Shown here in pieces: positions 6,462 to 14,286 of a stretch of DNA of 23,351 nucleotides. Each line of letters starts with the position of its first letter. Position 1 is the first letter of the stretch. Made by a program: the position numbers and the translations under genes. Under the pieces are notes generated by a model that worked only from the letters and a program-made list of their open reading frames with translations, did not search any database and was not told the DNA's origin. This DNA comes from an uncultured Oscillibacter sp. (GTDB lineage: Bacteria > Bacillota > Clostridia > Oscillospirales > Oscillospiraceae), in the NCBI GenBank assembly GCA_910584075.1, contig CAJTZI010000034.1:1-23351 (forward strand). Reading direction: 5' to 3'.

Positions 6462-7076
6462 TCAAAGGTCGGGCTGGGGTGGATTTTCGGTGTCCAGCAG
6501 AAACCGCTCGTAGGCGTTGATAATGGTGGTCTCCCCCCGCCGCAGAACCCGGGGCAGGTTGGCCCCGTAGTTGGCGTGGACGTGGCCGTGGATCAGGTAC
6601 TTGGGCTGGTGCTTGTCCACCAGCCGCAGGAGAGAGGAGAAGCCCTGGTGGGCATAATCCTCCCCGTCGCCGTAGCCCCGTATGGGGGAGTGGGCCAGCA
6701 CAATGTCCACGCCGCCGCTCCGCCAAAGCTGGAACCGCAGGCGCCGGATGCGGCTCTCCATCTGCCGCTCAGTGTACTGGTGGGGGCCGCCGCTGTACAG
6801 GTAGCTCCCCCCCAGCCCCAGGATCCGCAGTCCCTTGACCCGGAGGATGCGGTCCTCCGCGCAGTCGCACCCCTCCGGCGGATTCTGGCCGTAGGTCTTG
6901 TCGTGGTTGCCGTGGACATAGACCAGGGGCATTCCCCCCATGGTCACAAGGAACGAGAGATATTTGGAACTCAGGTCACCGCAGGAGAGGATCATGTCCA
7001 CACCTTTGAGCCGCCCTGGCTGGTAGTAGTCCCAGAGGGCGGGACACTCCTTGTCGGAGATCAGCAGCAGCTTCAC
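6462..7076 (-). CDS. Calcineurin-like metallophosphoesterase (204 aa)
   Basis: A small cytoplasmic metallophosphoesterase with most of the family motifs in order: LISD at 5-8, CGDL at 32-35, GNHD at 56-59, AHSP at 128-131 and HGHVH at 163-167. The usual first motif DxH is DKE here (residues 8-10), so one metal-binding His is replaced by Glu; I believe this variant recurs in a clostridial subgroup. The substrate is unknown. The start is GTG at 7076, whose GTGA overlaps the stop of the upstream BMP gene by 4 bases. AAGGAGG lies about 10 bases upstream. The overlap indicates translational coupling and a shared role with that gene. Confidence 0.9.
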   Translation of the reverse strand: MKLLLISDKECPALWDYYQPGRLKGVDMILSCGDLSSKYLSFLVTMGGMPLVYVHGNHDKTYGQNPPEGCDCAEDRILRVKGLRILGLGGSYLYSGGPHQYTERQMESRIRRLRFQLWRSGGVDIVLAHSPIRGYGDGEDYAHQGFSSLLRLVDKHQPKYLIHGHVHANYGANLPRVLRRGETTIINAYERFLLDTENPPQPDL

Positions 7077-8971
7077 AGGATGGGGTCCTCCTTCTCCGGA
7101 GGAATTCCCTCCCGATAGACGCCCTGGAGCCGGACGATGGACCGGGCCATGGGCAGCAGGTCCTCATAGGCGGGGATGCTGCCCTCCACACAGCTGCTGA
7201 GCCGGTCCATGTGGAGGATCTTCTCGGTGGTGGCCCCCTGGAAGGGCTGGATAGACCCGTCGATGATTCCCCGGCGAAGGATCTCCGCCAGCTGCCGGAT
7301 GCCTGCGGGCAGGCTCTCCCCCAGCAGGATGTCGATGGCGCGGCTGTTCATGCCCCACCAGTAGTTTACCGCCTGGCTGCCCCGGGGGCCCAGGGCGTCC
7401 CAGCCGCCGTTGAACACGCTGCGCACCAGATTGGTGTAGACGTTGCCCCAGTGCCAATAGGGGGAGGCCAGGGCGCGGAATTTTCCGTCCTCCACCCGGC
7501 ACAATCCCCAGGGCTCCCGGATGCGGTCCGGAGTGGGGATGTCCCGGTTGGAGATCAGTGTGACTCCCTGCCGGGCCAGCTCCTCCATGGCGTTCTCCTC
7601 CACACAGGACCAGCGCAGGAAGATGCGCACACCGGGGTTGGTCAGCTGGGCCCCCTGGGCGAAGGCGTTGATGCTGGCGGGCACGCCGAAGATGGGGCTG
7701 GAGGCCACATACCCGATGCGCCCGTCCCGGCTCATGGCCCCGGCGATGGCCCCGGCGATGAACTTCCCCTCGTAGATACGGCTGTAATAGGTCTGCACGC
7801 CGGCATAGGGCATGGAGACCGAGCAGTTCAGAATCCGCACGTCCGGGTGCTGGGCCGCTGTCTTGCGGCAGGCCCCGATCAGCGGCGGCGTGACGGCGAA
7901 GATCAGCTGGGCTCCGTTCTCGATGGCGGTTTCCATGGCGGCCTCGGCCTCGCCGCCGGGGCGGACGCCGTTGAACACCTGGGTGGTCACACGGTCCCCC
8001 ATGACGGCCTCCAGGTACTGCCGCCCCAGATCGTGGGCCCGGGCCCAGTCGCTGTGCTCCGGCAGCTGGTCGCTGACAAATGCCACGTTGAGGCGGGCGG
8101 GCTTGCCCTTGAAGATGCGGCCCAGGAGGCCGCTGTCCCTGGGCTCCGGCGCGTCGGTCTTGACCTCAATGGGCTCTGTCAGGGCCCTGATATCCGCCCA
8201 CACGGCTTTGATGCTCTTTGCCAGCTCCGTAGTGGAGAAAGACACCAGCTGGTCGAAGTCGTAGACCTTCAGCCACACCAGCAGGGCGTCCGCCGTGGTG
8301 ATGTTGAGCTCCCCGCCTCCCAGCTTGCGGAAGGGCTCCTGGAAATAGGTGTACCCGGCGGTGAAGCGCCGCCGCTCGTCGTCGGTCCACACGTGGTCCG
8401 GCTCATAGCCCATGGCCTTTTGGAGCTTCTGGAAGCTGCCCGCCCGGCTGAACCGCACCCGATAGAGCTTTGTCTGGGGGTAGGACTCCATAAATTCGTA
8501 ATAGGCCAGAATCTCCGGGTCCCCGGACCACACGGGCACCATCCGGGTCACGTAGCCGGAGATCACCGGCGCGCCGTAGCTTCTGAGCACACTGACCCGC
8601 TTGTTGCCCTCCTGAACATAAAAGCGGCCCAGGTACTCAAAGCACCGGATGGGCTCCCGGATGCCCTCGTCCCCCAGATGAGCCGCGCAGAGATCCATCC
8701 ACTTGGTGCCGAATTCCGTGTCCGGGTCCAGCAGAGGCATGAAGTCCGCCGCGAAGGCGGTGCGCCGTCCCGCCGTCTTGGTACCCTTGATCTGGTCAAT
8801 GGGAATCTCCACCACGCCCAGGTCCACCTGTCCGGCCACCATGGTCTCGCTGATGATCTCGTCCAGCACCTGGGGGTAGGGGTAACGCCCCCGGAGCACG
8901 CAGTCGTGATAGGTCTTGCGGCCCTGTTTCAGCGCTGCTGCGTACTGCGCCGCGGCCTCCTGCCGGCTCAT
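7073..8971 (-). CDS. Fusion of a ParB-like domain with a BMP-family nucleoside-binding domain, no signal peptide (632 aa)
   Basis: The C-terminal half (about 292-600) is a BMP/PnrA-type ligand-binding domain (LNVAFVSDQ, YYSRIYEGKFIAGAIAGAM, GYVASSPIFGVPASINAFAQG). That family normally serves as lipoprotein receptor for nucleoside ABC importers. Here there is no signal peptide or lipobox. Instead residues about 50-140 resemble a ParB/sulfiredoxin-like domain: VEIPIDQIKGTKT, then GIREPIRC and VQEGNKRVSVLRSYG. A helical region (about 190-270) joins the two halves. No transporter genes are adjacent, so the protein probably senses a ligand in the cytoplasm. It overlaps the metallophosphoesterase gene by 4 bases. 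The start at 8971 has AGGAGG upstream. Domain calls are firm for BMP and moderate for ParB-like; the role is inference. Confidence 0.88.
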   Translation of the reverse strand: MSRQEAAAQYAAALKQGRKTYHDCVLRGRYPYPQVLDEIISETMVAGQVDLGVVEIPIDQIKGTKTAGRRTAFAADFMPLLDPDTEFGTKWMDLCAAHLGDEGIREPIRCFEYLGRFYVQEGNKRVSVLRSYGAPVISGYVTRMVPVWSGDPEILAYYEFMESYPQTKLYRVRFSRAGSFQKLQKAMGYEPDHVWTDDERRRFTAGYTYFQEPFRKLGGGELNITTADALLVWLKVYDFDQLVSFSTTELAKSIKAVWADIRALTEPIEVKTDAPEPRDSGLLGRIFKGKPARLNVAFVSDQLPEHSDWARAHDLGRQYLEAVMGDRVTTQVFNGVRPGGEAEAAMETAIENGAQLIFAVTPPLIGACRKTAAQHPDVRILNCSVSMPYAGVQTYYSRIYEGKFIAGAIAGAMSRDGRIGYVASSPIFGVPASINAFAQGAQLTNPGVRIFLRWSCVEENAMEELARQGVTLISNRDIPTPDRIREPWGLCRVEDGKFRALASPYWHWGNVYTNLVRSVFNGGWDALGPRGSQAVNYWWGMNSRAIDILLGESLPAGIRQLAEILRRGIIDGSIQPFQGATTEKILHMDRLSSCVEGSIPAYEDLLPMARSIVRLQGVYREGIPPEKEDPIL

Positions 8972-9006
8972 AGCCTCGCCTCCTGTTTAATCGTTTACTC
9001 CCCATG

Positions 9007-9035
9007 ATTCTACCGGATTTCCCGGTGGAATACAA
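9007..9035 (-). promoter_or_regulatory. Promoter of the BMP-metallophosphoesterase operon
   Basis: On the minus strand, TTGTAT (9030-9035), a 17-base spacer and TAGAAT (9007-9012) lie about 35 bases upstream of the ATG at 8971. The rest of the gap up to the terminator at 9139 shows no gene. Confidence 0.6.
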
Positions 9036-9138
9036 GGATTCTTTGACGATTTTCAATCCAAATTTCACGGGCCGGCGCGGCGGTGGTTCGGCGGTTTTGA
9101 CGGGACGGGCGGAGGAGCGGACGACAGCGCAAAACCCG

Positions 9139-9182
9139 AAAAAACGCTCCGTGCTGCCGTCTCAGTCAGGACGGCAGCACGG
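9139..9182 (-). terminator. Rho-independent terminator of the leu operon
   Basis: A perfect 13-bp stem (CCGTGCTGCCGTC with its complement, 9149-9182, 8-base loop) is followed on the minus strand by AGCG and six T (9139-9144). It lies about 80 bases after the leuB stop. Confidence 0.88.
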
Positions 9183-9262
9183 AAAACGAATCAAACCGTG
9201 TTCAAAATCCGAAAGCGGTTCTCCAGCAATTGAACTGCCTCAGAGGGTTTTTGCGGAATCAA

Positions 9263-10333
9263 TCAGATGTGCTCCCGGATCAGGCGGCCCATCTCCCGGC
9301 AGCCCGCCAGCTTTCCGCCGCCCTGCATGATGTCGCCGCAGCGCCAGCCCTCTCTCAGCACGGCGTCCACCGCCGCCTCCACGGCGTCGGCCTCGGCGGC
9401 CATGTCGAAGCTGTACCGCAGCATCATGGCGGCCGCCAGTACGGTGCCGATGGGGTTGGCCTTGTCCTGGCCCGCAATGTCCGGAGCGGAGCCGTGGATG
9501 GGCTCATACATCCCACGGGTACCCTCCCCCATGCTGGAGGAGGGGATCATGCCGATGGAGCCGGTGATCTGGCTGGCCTCGTCGGAGAGGATGTCGCCGA
9601 AGAGGTTCTCCGTCACGATCACGTCAAACTGGCTGGGGTCCCGGACGATCTGCATGGCGGCGTTGTCCACGTACATATGGAGGAGCTCCACATCAGGGTA
9701 CTCCTCCGCCACCGCCGTCACGGTCTTCCGCCACAGGCGGGAGGTGTCCAGCACGTTGGCCTTGTCGATGGAGGTGACCCGTTTCCGCCGCTTTCGCGCC
9801 ATCTGGAAGGCCACATGGGCCACCCGGCGGATCTCGTGCTCACTGTAAGAGCAGATATCCTCCGCTTTCAGCTCCCCGTTCACTTCTGCGGTGGTGTGCC
9901 GGCCAAAGTACATTCCGCCAATCAGCTCCCGGACCACCACAAAGTCAATGCCCTTGGCGGCGATGTCGGAGCGCAGGGGACAGGCGGCGGAGAGGTCCGA
10001 AAACATTCGGGCAGGCCGGACGTTGGTGTAGAGGCCCATGGCCTCCCGCAGCTTCAAAAGGCCCCGCTCCGGGCGGTTGGCGGAGGGCTGGGCGTCCCAC
10101 TGGGGGCCGCCCACAGCCCCAAGCAGCACGCTGTCGGAATTGAGGCAGGTCTCGAGGCTGGAGTCCGGCAGAGGCACACCGAACGCATCGATGGCGCAGC
10201 CGCCCATGAGGGCCTCTTTGTATGTGAAGGTGTGGCCGAATTTGACGGCCACGGCGTCCAGCACGCCCAGGGTCTCCCCCACGATCTCCGGGCCAATGCC
10301 GTCGCCCCGGATCACCGCGATGGTCTTGTTCAT
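9263..10333 (-). CDS. leuB: 3-isopropylmalate dehydrogenase
   Basis: This enzyme oxidises and decarboxylates 3-isopropylmalate with NAD+ to 2-oxoisocaproate, the last special step of leucine synthesis. At 356 aa it has the usual length. Motifs include GDGIGPEI near the start, the substrate-binding RPERGLLKLREAMGLYTNVRP around 87-107, TENLFGDILSDEASQ with the metal-binding Asp residues, and EPIHGSAPDIAGQDKANP near the C-terminus. The start overlaps the leuD stop by ATGA, showing translational coupling. It is the last gene of leuACDB. Confidence 0.97.
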   Translation of the reverse strand: MNKTIAVIRGDGIGPEIVGETLGVLDAVAVKFGHTFTYKEALMGGCAIDAFGVPLPDSSLETCLNSDSVLLGAVGGPQWDAQPSANRPERGLLKLREAMGLYTNVRPARMFSDLSAACPLRSDIAAKGIDFVVVRELIGGMYFGRHTTAEVNGELKAEDICSYSEHEIRRVAHVAFQMARKRRKRVTSIDKANVLDTSRLWRKTVTAVAEEYPDVELLHMYVDNAAMQIVRDPSQFDVIVTENLFGDILSDEASQITGSIGMIPSSSMGEGTRGMYEPIHGSAPDIAGQDKANPIGTVLAAAMMLRYSFDMAAEADAVEAAVDAVLREGWRCGDIMQGGGKLAGCREMGRLIREHI

Positions 10334-10827
10334 ATCCGCGCCTCCTTTGCTCTGAGAGAGGCCATCAGGCCGCCCTTGGCGATCATCTCCCTGATGAAGG
10401 GCGGGAAGGGCTCTGCCTGATAGGTCTCGTTTTTCGTGACGTTGGTGATGACGCCGGTGTCAAAGTCGACGGAGACCTCGTCGCCGTCGCCGATGCCCTC
10501 GCTGGCGGCGGGACACTCCAAAATCGGCATTCCGATGTTGATGGCGTTGCGGTAGAAGATGCGGGCGAAGTTTTTGGCGATGACGCAGGAGACGCCGGCG
10601 GCCTTGATGGCGATGGGGGCGTGCTCCCGGGAGGACCCGCAGCCGAAGTTCAGCCCCGCCACCATGATGTCGCCGGGTTTGTTCTTTTTGGGGAAGTCCT
10701 TGTCGATGTCCTCCATGCAGTGGGCGGCCAGCTCCGTGTGGCTCTGGGTGTTGAGATACCGGGCGGGAATGATGACGTCGGTATCCACGTGGTCGCCGTA
10801 CTTATGGGCAGTTCCGTGTGCGTTCAT
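10330..10827 (-). CDS. leuD: 3-isopropylmalate dehydratase small subunit
   Basis: This is the small (swivel-domain) subunit of isopropylmalate isomerase. At 165 aa it is of the short clostridial/archaeal type. It carries the family motifs YGDHVDTDVIIPARYL near the N-terminus, NFGCGSSREHAP around 60-71 and FARIFYRNAINIGMP around 87-101. ATGA overlaps link it to leuC (10824-10827) and to leuB (10330-10333), so the three proteins are probably made in fixed ratio. Confidence 0.97.
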   Translation of the reverse strand: MNAHGTAHKYGDHVDTDVIIPARYLNTQSHTELAAHCMEDIDKDFPKKNKPGDIMVAGLNFGCGSSREHAPIAIKAAGVSCVIAKNFARIFYRNAINIGMPILECPAASEGIGDGDEVSVDFDTGVITNVTKNETYQAEPFPPFIREMIAKGGLMASLRAKEARI

Positions 10828-12089
10828 TTCAGCACCTCCTCAGGGTGAGCGATATGTCCGGCCACGCCGGAGGCCGCCGCCACGGCGGGGGAGGCCAGAT
10901 AGACCTCGCTGTCCACGTGGCCCATGCGGCCTACAAAGTTGCGGTTGGTGGTGGAGACGCACCGCTCTCCCGCCGCCAGGATGCCCATGTAGCCGCCAAG
11001 GCAGGGGCCGCAGGTGGGGGTGGAGACGATGCAGCCCGCGTCCAGGAAGATGTCCGTATAGCCCCGGTGCATGCACTCCCGGTATACGCTCTGCGTGGCG
11101 GGGATGACGATGCCCCGGACGCCGGAGGCCAGACGGCGGCTTTTGAGGATCTCCGCCGCCGCCGCCATATCCGGCAGCTGTCCGTTGGTGCAGGAGCCGA
11201 TGACGATCTGGTCGATGGCGATGTCCTTTCCCTCCCGGGCGCTGCGGGCGTTCTCCGGCAGGTGGGGCCAGGCCACGGTGCAGTCCACCTGGTCGAGATC
11301 AATCTCCACCGTGCGCTCGTACTCCGCATCCGGGTCGGCCTCCACAGCCTCCCAGGGGCGGTCTACCCGGTCCTGAACATAGGCCCGGGTGACGTCATCC
11401 ACGGGGAAGATGCCGTTTTTCGCCCCGGCCTCAATGGCCATGTTGGCAATGGTCAGCCGGTCATAGATGGTGAGCTCTCCGACGCCCGGTCCTGTGAATT
11501 CCAGAGACTGGTACCGGGCGCCGTCCACGCCGATCATGCCGATCAGGGTCAGGATCACGTCCTTTCCGGAGACATGGGGCCGCAGCCTGCCCGTCAGATT
11601 CACCCGGATGGCGGAGGGTACCTTGAACCAGGTTTCCCCCGCTGCCATGGCGGCGCCCATGTCCGTGGACCCCACGCCGGTGGAGAAGGCCCCCAGGGCG
11701 CCGTAGGTGCAGGTGTGGGAGTCGGCGCCGATGACAGCCTCGCCGGGGGCCACCAGGCCCTGCTCCGGCAGGAGGGCGTGCTCGATGCCCATGGAGCCCA
11801 CGTCGTAGTAGTGGTCGATGTCAAACCGGCGGGCAAAGGTCCGGCACTGCTTGCACTGAGTGGCGGCCTTGATGTCCTTGTTGGGGGCGAAGTGGTCCAT
11901 CACCAGGGCGATTCTGCTCTTGTCAAAGACCCTGTCAAAGCCCGCCGCCTCAAACTCGTTGATGGCCACGGGGGTGGTGATGTCGTTGCCCAGCACCAGG
12001 TCCAGCCGGGCCTGGATGAGCTGTCCGGGACGGACGCTGTCCAGGCCGGCGTGGCGGGCCAGGATCTTCTGTGTCATAGTCATTCCCAT
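10824..12089 (-). CDS. leuC: 3-isopropylmalate dehydratase large subunit
   Basis: This is the catalytic aconitase-type subunit with a [4Fe-4S] cluster, which isomerises 2- to 3-isopropylmalate together with LeuD. The cluster ligands are visible: Cys300 in GSCTNG, and Cys360 and Cys363 in CGPCLGG. GADSHTCTYGALGAFSTGVG and NRNFVGRMG are further signatures. The frame is open to 12158, but the start at 12089 is preferred: AAGGAG lies 9 bases upstream, right across the leuA stop, and the 421-aa product has the normal family length. Confidence 0.96.
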   Translation of the reverse strand: MGMTMTQKILARHAGLDSVRPGQLIQARLDLVLGNDITTPVAINEFEAAGFDRVFDKSRIALVMDHFAPNKDIKAATQCKQCRTFARRFDIDHYYDVGSMGIEHALLPEQGLVAPGEAVIGADSHTCTYGALGAFSTGVGSTDMGAAMAAGETWFKVPSAIRVNLTGRLRPHVSGKDVILTLIGMIGVDGARYQSLEFTGPGVGELTIYDRLTIANMAIEAGAKNGIFPVDDVTRAYVQDRVDRPWEAVEADPDAEYERTVEIDLDQVDCTVAWPHLPENARSAREGKDIAIDQIVIGSCTNGQLPDMAAAAEILKSRRLASGVRGIVIPATQSVYRECMHRGYTDIFLDAGCIVSTPTCGPCLGGYMGILAAGERCVSTTNRNFVGRMGHVDSEVYLASPAVAAASGVAGHIAHPEEVLK

Positions 12090-12102
12090 CGTGTCGTACT
12101 CC

Positions 12103-13635
12103 TTAGCTTTCGTCGGGGGCCGTGCCGGCCTCGATGATCTTGTTGATGCTGTTGACATAGGCCCGGATGGAGGACTCCAGAATATCGGTGGACAGGCCCG
12201 TGCCGGTGTAGGATTCGCCGTTGCTGTCAGTAACCTTCACCACGGCCTCGCCGATGGCGTCCTCGCCGTCGGTGACGGCGCTGAGACTGAAGCTCTCCAG
12301 CTTGATGTCCATGCCCAGCATCCGGTTGATGGCCTTGTAGGCGGCGTCCACGGGGCCGGAGCCGATGGCCACTTCCTCCATCATCTCCCCGTCCCGCTCC
12401 AGCTTGACATAAGAGGTGGTGGGCAGGATGTCGCTGGTGCTGGTGTTGATGGAGTGGCCCACCAGGCGGCAGGTGGGATTGATGTTGTTGCGGCGGTGGA
12501 GCACCAGGGCCTCCAGGTCGGAGCCGGTGATGTTCTTCTTCTTATCCGCCATGACCTTGAAGCGGGTGAACACGCTCTCCAGCTCCTCGTCCGTCAGCTC
12601 GTAGCCCATAGACTCCAGCTTCTCCCGCAGGGCGTGCTTGCCGGAGTGCTTGCCCAGCACCATGGTGTTCTGGGGGATGCCCACGTCGGTGGAGTTCATA
12701 ATCTCGTAGGTCTGGGCGTTGGCGATGACGCCGTGCTGGTGGATGCCGGACTCGTGGGCAAAGGCGTTGGCCCCCACAACGGCCTTGCTGGGGGGAATGG
12801 GTACGCCGGTGATGTTGCTGAGGAGCTTGCTGGAGCGGTAGATCTGCTTTGTGTTGACGCCGCTCTCCGCGCCGTAGAAGTCCCGCCGGGTGTGGAGGGC
12901 CATGACGATCTCCTCCATGCTGGCGTTGCCCGCCCGCTCGCCGATGCCGTTGACCGTGCACTCCACCTGGCTGGCACCTGCCTGAATGCAGGAGAGGGTG
13001 TTGGCCACGGCCATGCCCAGGTCGTTGTGACAGTGGACGGAGATGTCCACGTTCTCAACGCCCCGGACGTTCTCCCGCAGGTAGCGGATCAGGTCCCCCA
13101 TCTCCTGGGGGGTGGAGTAGCCCACGGTGTCGGGGACGTTCAATGTCGTGGCCCCGGCGGCCACGGCGTTGGAGTAGCACTGGGCCAAAAAGGCCCAGTC
13201 GGACCGGGATGCGTCCTCGGCGGAGAACTCAACGTCACTGCACTTGGCCCTGGCGTAGGCCACCATCTCGCTGATGCGGGCCAGGACCTGCTCCCGGGTC
13301 ATCTGCAGCTTGTACTCCATGTGGATGTCGCTGGTGGCGAGGAAGACGTGGATGCGGGGATGCCGGGCCTCCTTCACCGCGTCCCAGGCGGCATCGATGT
13401 CCCCCCTGACGCACCGGGCAAGACTTGCCACCGTGCAGTTTTGCACGGCCCTGGCGATCTTCTGTACACTCTTGAAATCCATGGGGGAGGCGATGGCGAA
13501 GCCCGCCTCGATGATGTCCACCCCCAGCTTCTCCAGCTGGCGGGCCATCTCCACCTTTTCGGGGAGGTTCATGCTGCATCCCGGGGACTGCTCGCCGTCC
13601 CGCAGGGTGGTGTCAAAAATTTTAACGCGCCTCAT
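12103..13635 (-). CDS. leuA: 2-isopropylmalate synthase
   Basis: This enzyme condenses acetyl-CoA with 2-oxoisovalerate, the committed step of leucine synthesis. It has 510 aa, the long form with a C-terminal leucine-binding regulatory domain. Visible motifs are FDTTLRDGEQSPG at 7-19, VHCHNDLGMAVANTL around 200 (metal and catalytic His), NGIGERAGNASMEE, and HESGIHQHG. The C-terminal part (about 390-510) with AIGSGPVDAAYKAINRMLG is the LeuA dimer domain, so feedback inhibition by leucine is expected. AGGAGG lies 8 bases before the ATG. It is the first gene of leuACDB, directly behind a T-box. Confidence 0.97.
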   Translation of the reverse strand: MRRVKIFDTTLRDGEQSPGCSMNLPEKVEMARQLEKLGVDIIEAGFAIASPMDFKSVQKIARAVQNCTVASLARCVRGDIDAAWDAVKEARHPRIHVFLATSDIHMEYKLQMTREQVLARISEMVAYARAKCSDVEFSAEDASRSDWAFLAQCYSNAVAAGATTLNVPDTVGYSTPQEMGDLIRYLRENVRGVENVDISVHCHNDLGMAVANTLSCIQAGASQVECTVNGIGERAGNASMEEIVMALHTRRDFYGAESGVNTKQIYRSSKLLSNITGVPIPPSKAVVGANAFAHESGIHQHGVIANAQTYEIMNSTDVGIPQNTMVLGKHSGKHALREKLESMGYELTDEELESVFTRFKVMADKKKNITGSDLEALVLHRRNNINPTCRLVGHSINTSTSDILPTTSYVKLERDGEMMEEVAIGSGPVDAAYKAINRMLGMDIKLESFSLSAVTDGEDAIGEAVVKVTDSNGESYTGTGLSTDILESSIRAYVNSINKIIEAGTAPDES

Positions 13636-13678
13636 AGATCATTCCTCCTGACGATTGTTCAAAGCCGGCACAGACAAC

Positions 13679-13719
13679 AAAAAAAGCCTCCATCCCTTCT
13701 CACTTGAAGAGACGAAAGC
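13679..13719 (-). terminator. T-box terminator hairpin
   Basis: On the minus strand GCTTTCGTCTCTTC pairs, with G-U pairs, with GAGAAGGGATGGAGGC around an AAGT loop (13686-13719), followed by a run of seven T. It competes with the antiterminator that includes TGGTACCGCG. Confidence 0.88.
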
Positions 13720-13965
13720 CCAAACTTCCGCGGTACCACTCTCATTGGCAAAAAACTGCCCGCTTCCGAAATCAGCACGGCGCCGCCGCGCGAATCCCGC
13801 CTCTCTGGTAACGGTGAGGAGACCCGTTCCCGCCTAACCGCAACGGCTCAGCGGGAATACTCGAGGGCCAGTGACATCCTTCCCTCCGCGCCGCCTCGCA
13901 GCAACCGGCGGCTCTCTGAAGCGCTCCGGGAGGATTTTTTCCCTGTCATCGTATCTGTGCTGTTT
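13679..13965 (-). ncRNA. T-box leader of the leu operon
   Basis: The leader carries the hallmark T-box sequence GAGTGGTACCGCGG (core TGGTACCGCG at 13729-13738), which pairs with the 3' end of uncharged tRNA. It is followed at once by an intrinsic terminator. Upstream lie Stem I-like sequences, with CAGAGAG and GGTTGCTGCGAG of the distal loop type (about 13880-13925), and a further hairpin TTCCCGC/GCGGGAA. In T-boxes an uncharged cognate tRNA stabilises the antiterminator and lets transcription into the genes. The tRNA here is presumably leucine from context. The specifier codon could not be fixed because Stem I folds in two ways; CUC at 13863-13865 is one candidate. Coordinates are approximate at the 5' end. 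Confidence 0.92.
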
Positions 13966-13976
13966 GCTTTTTTTAT

Positions 13977-14005
13977 AAATTACAGGAGTTTGGCCGATTT
14001 GTCAA
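13977..14005 (-). promoter_or_regulatory. Promoter of the leu operon
   Basis: On the minus strand a perfect TTGACA (14000-14005) is followed after 17 bases by TAATTT (13977-13982). Transcription would start near 13970 and enter the T-box. The gap 13636-14286 is thus filled by T-box, this promoter and the repeat element at 14062-14198. Confidence 0.75.
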
Positions 14006-14061
14006 GACTGAATTTTTTTGCTGGGATTTATACCCAAATGGCACGGGGCGGAGAGTTTTTT

Positions 14062-14198
14062 GGAGTGTCCCATTCGGAGAGGTTCTGTGGAAGCGGAGAA
14101 TACCGCCCGTTCTATGGGAAAACCGAAGTTCGTGGGGAGACGGGCCGGCCCCTGCATTGTGCTCAGGAAGCATCATAAAACGCGGAATCGGGCACTCC
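14062..14198. repeat. Inverted-repeat-bounded element, copy B (137 bp)
   Basis: This is the second copy of the element at 6219-6364, in opposite orientation. Ends are GGAGTGTCCCATT and the complement of AATCGGGCACTCC (11 of 13 alike). It lacks about 8 internal bases present in copy A, next to GGCCGGCCC, and has a few extra after the GTCTCCCC block. The block CCGCCCGTTCTATGGG and the block GACGGGCC are kept and could pair through CCCGT/ACGGG. No target duplication is seen at its borders (flanks TTTTTT and TGGTTTTT). It lies between the leu promoter and the gene at 14287. No protein is supported in it. Confidence 0.8.
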
Positions 14199-14286
14199 TG
14201 GTTTTTCCCGTCCATGTATCCCTGGCCGCAGAGTGATAAAATCCATCCGGTCCCAAACTCACCCCGTTGGAGAAAGGAACTTGATC

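Noticed and set aside
7045..7056. GGGACACTCC inside the metallophosphoesterase gene (also near 10510 in leuD), resembling an end of the repeat element
   Set aside because: Only about 10 bases match, inside conserved coding sequence, with no second end or internal blocks; chance.
7211..9007. 598-codon open frame antisense to the BMP fusion gene
   Set aside because: The minus strand encodes a clear BMP-family protein with promoter and ribosome site; the plus-strand product has no domain.
10818..13707. Two long plus-strand frames (10818-12137, 11860-13707) over leuC and leuA
   Set aside because: They are antisense to well-recognised leucine genes and overlap each other; compositional artefacts.
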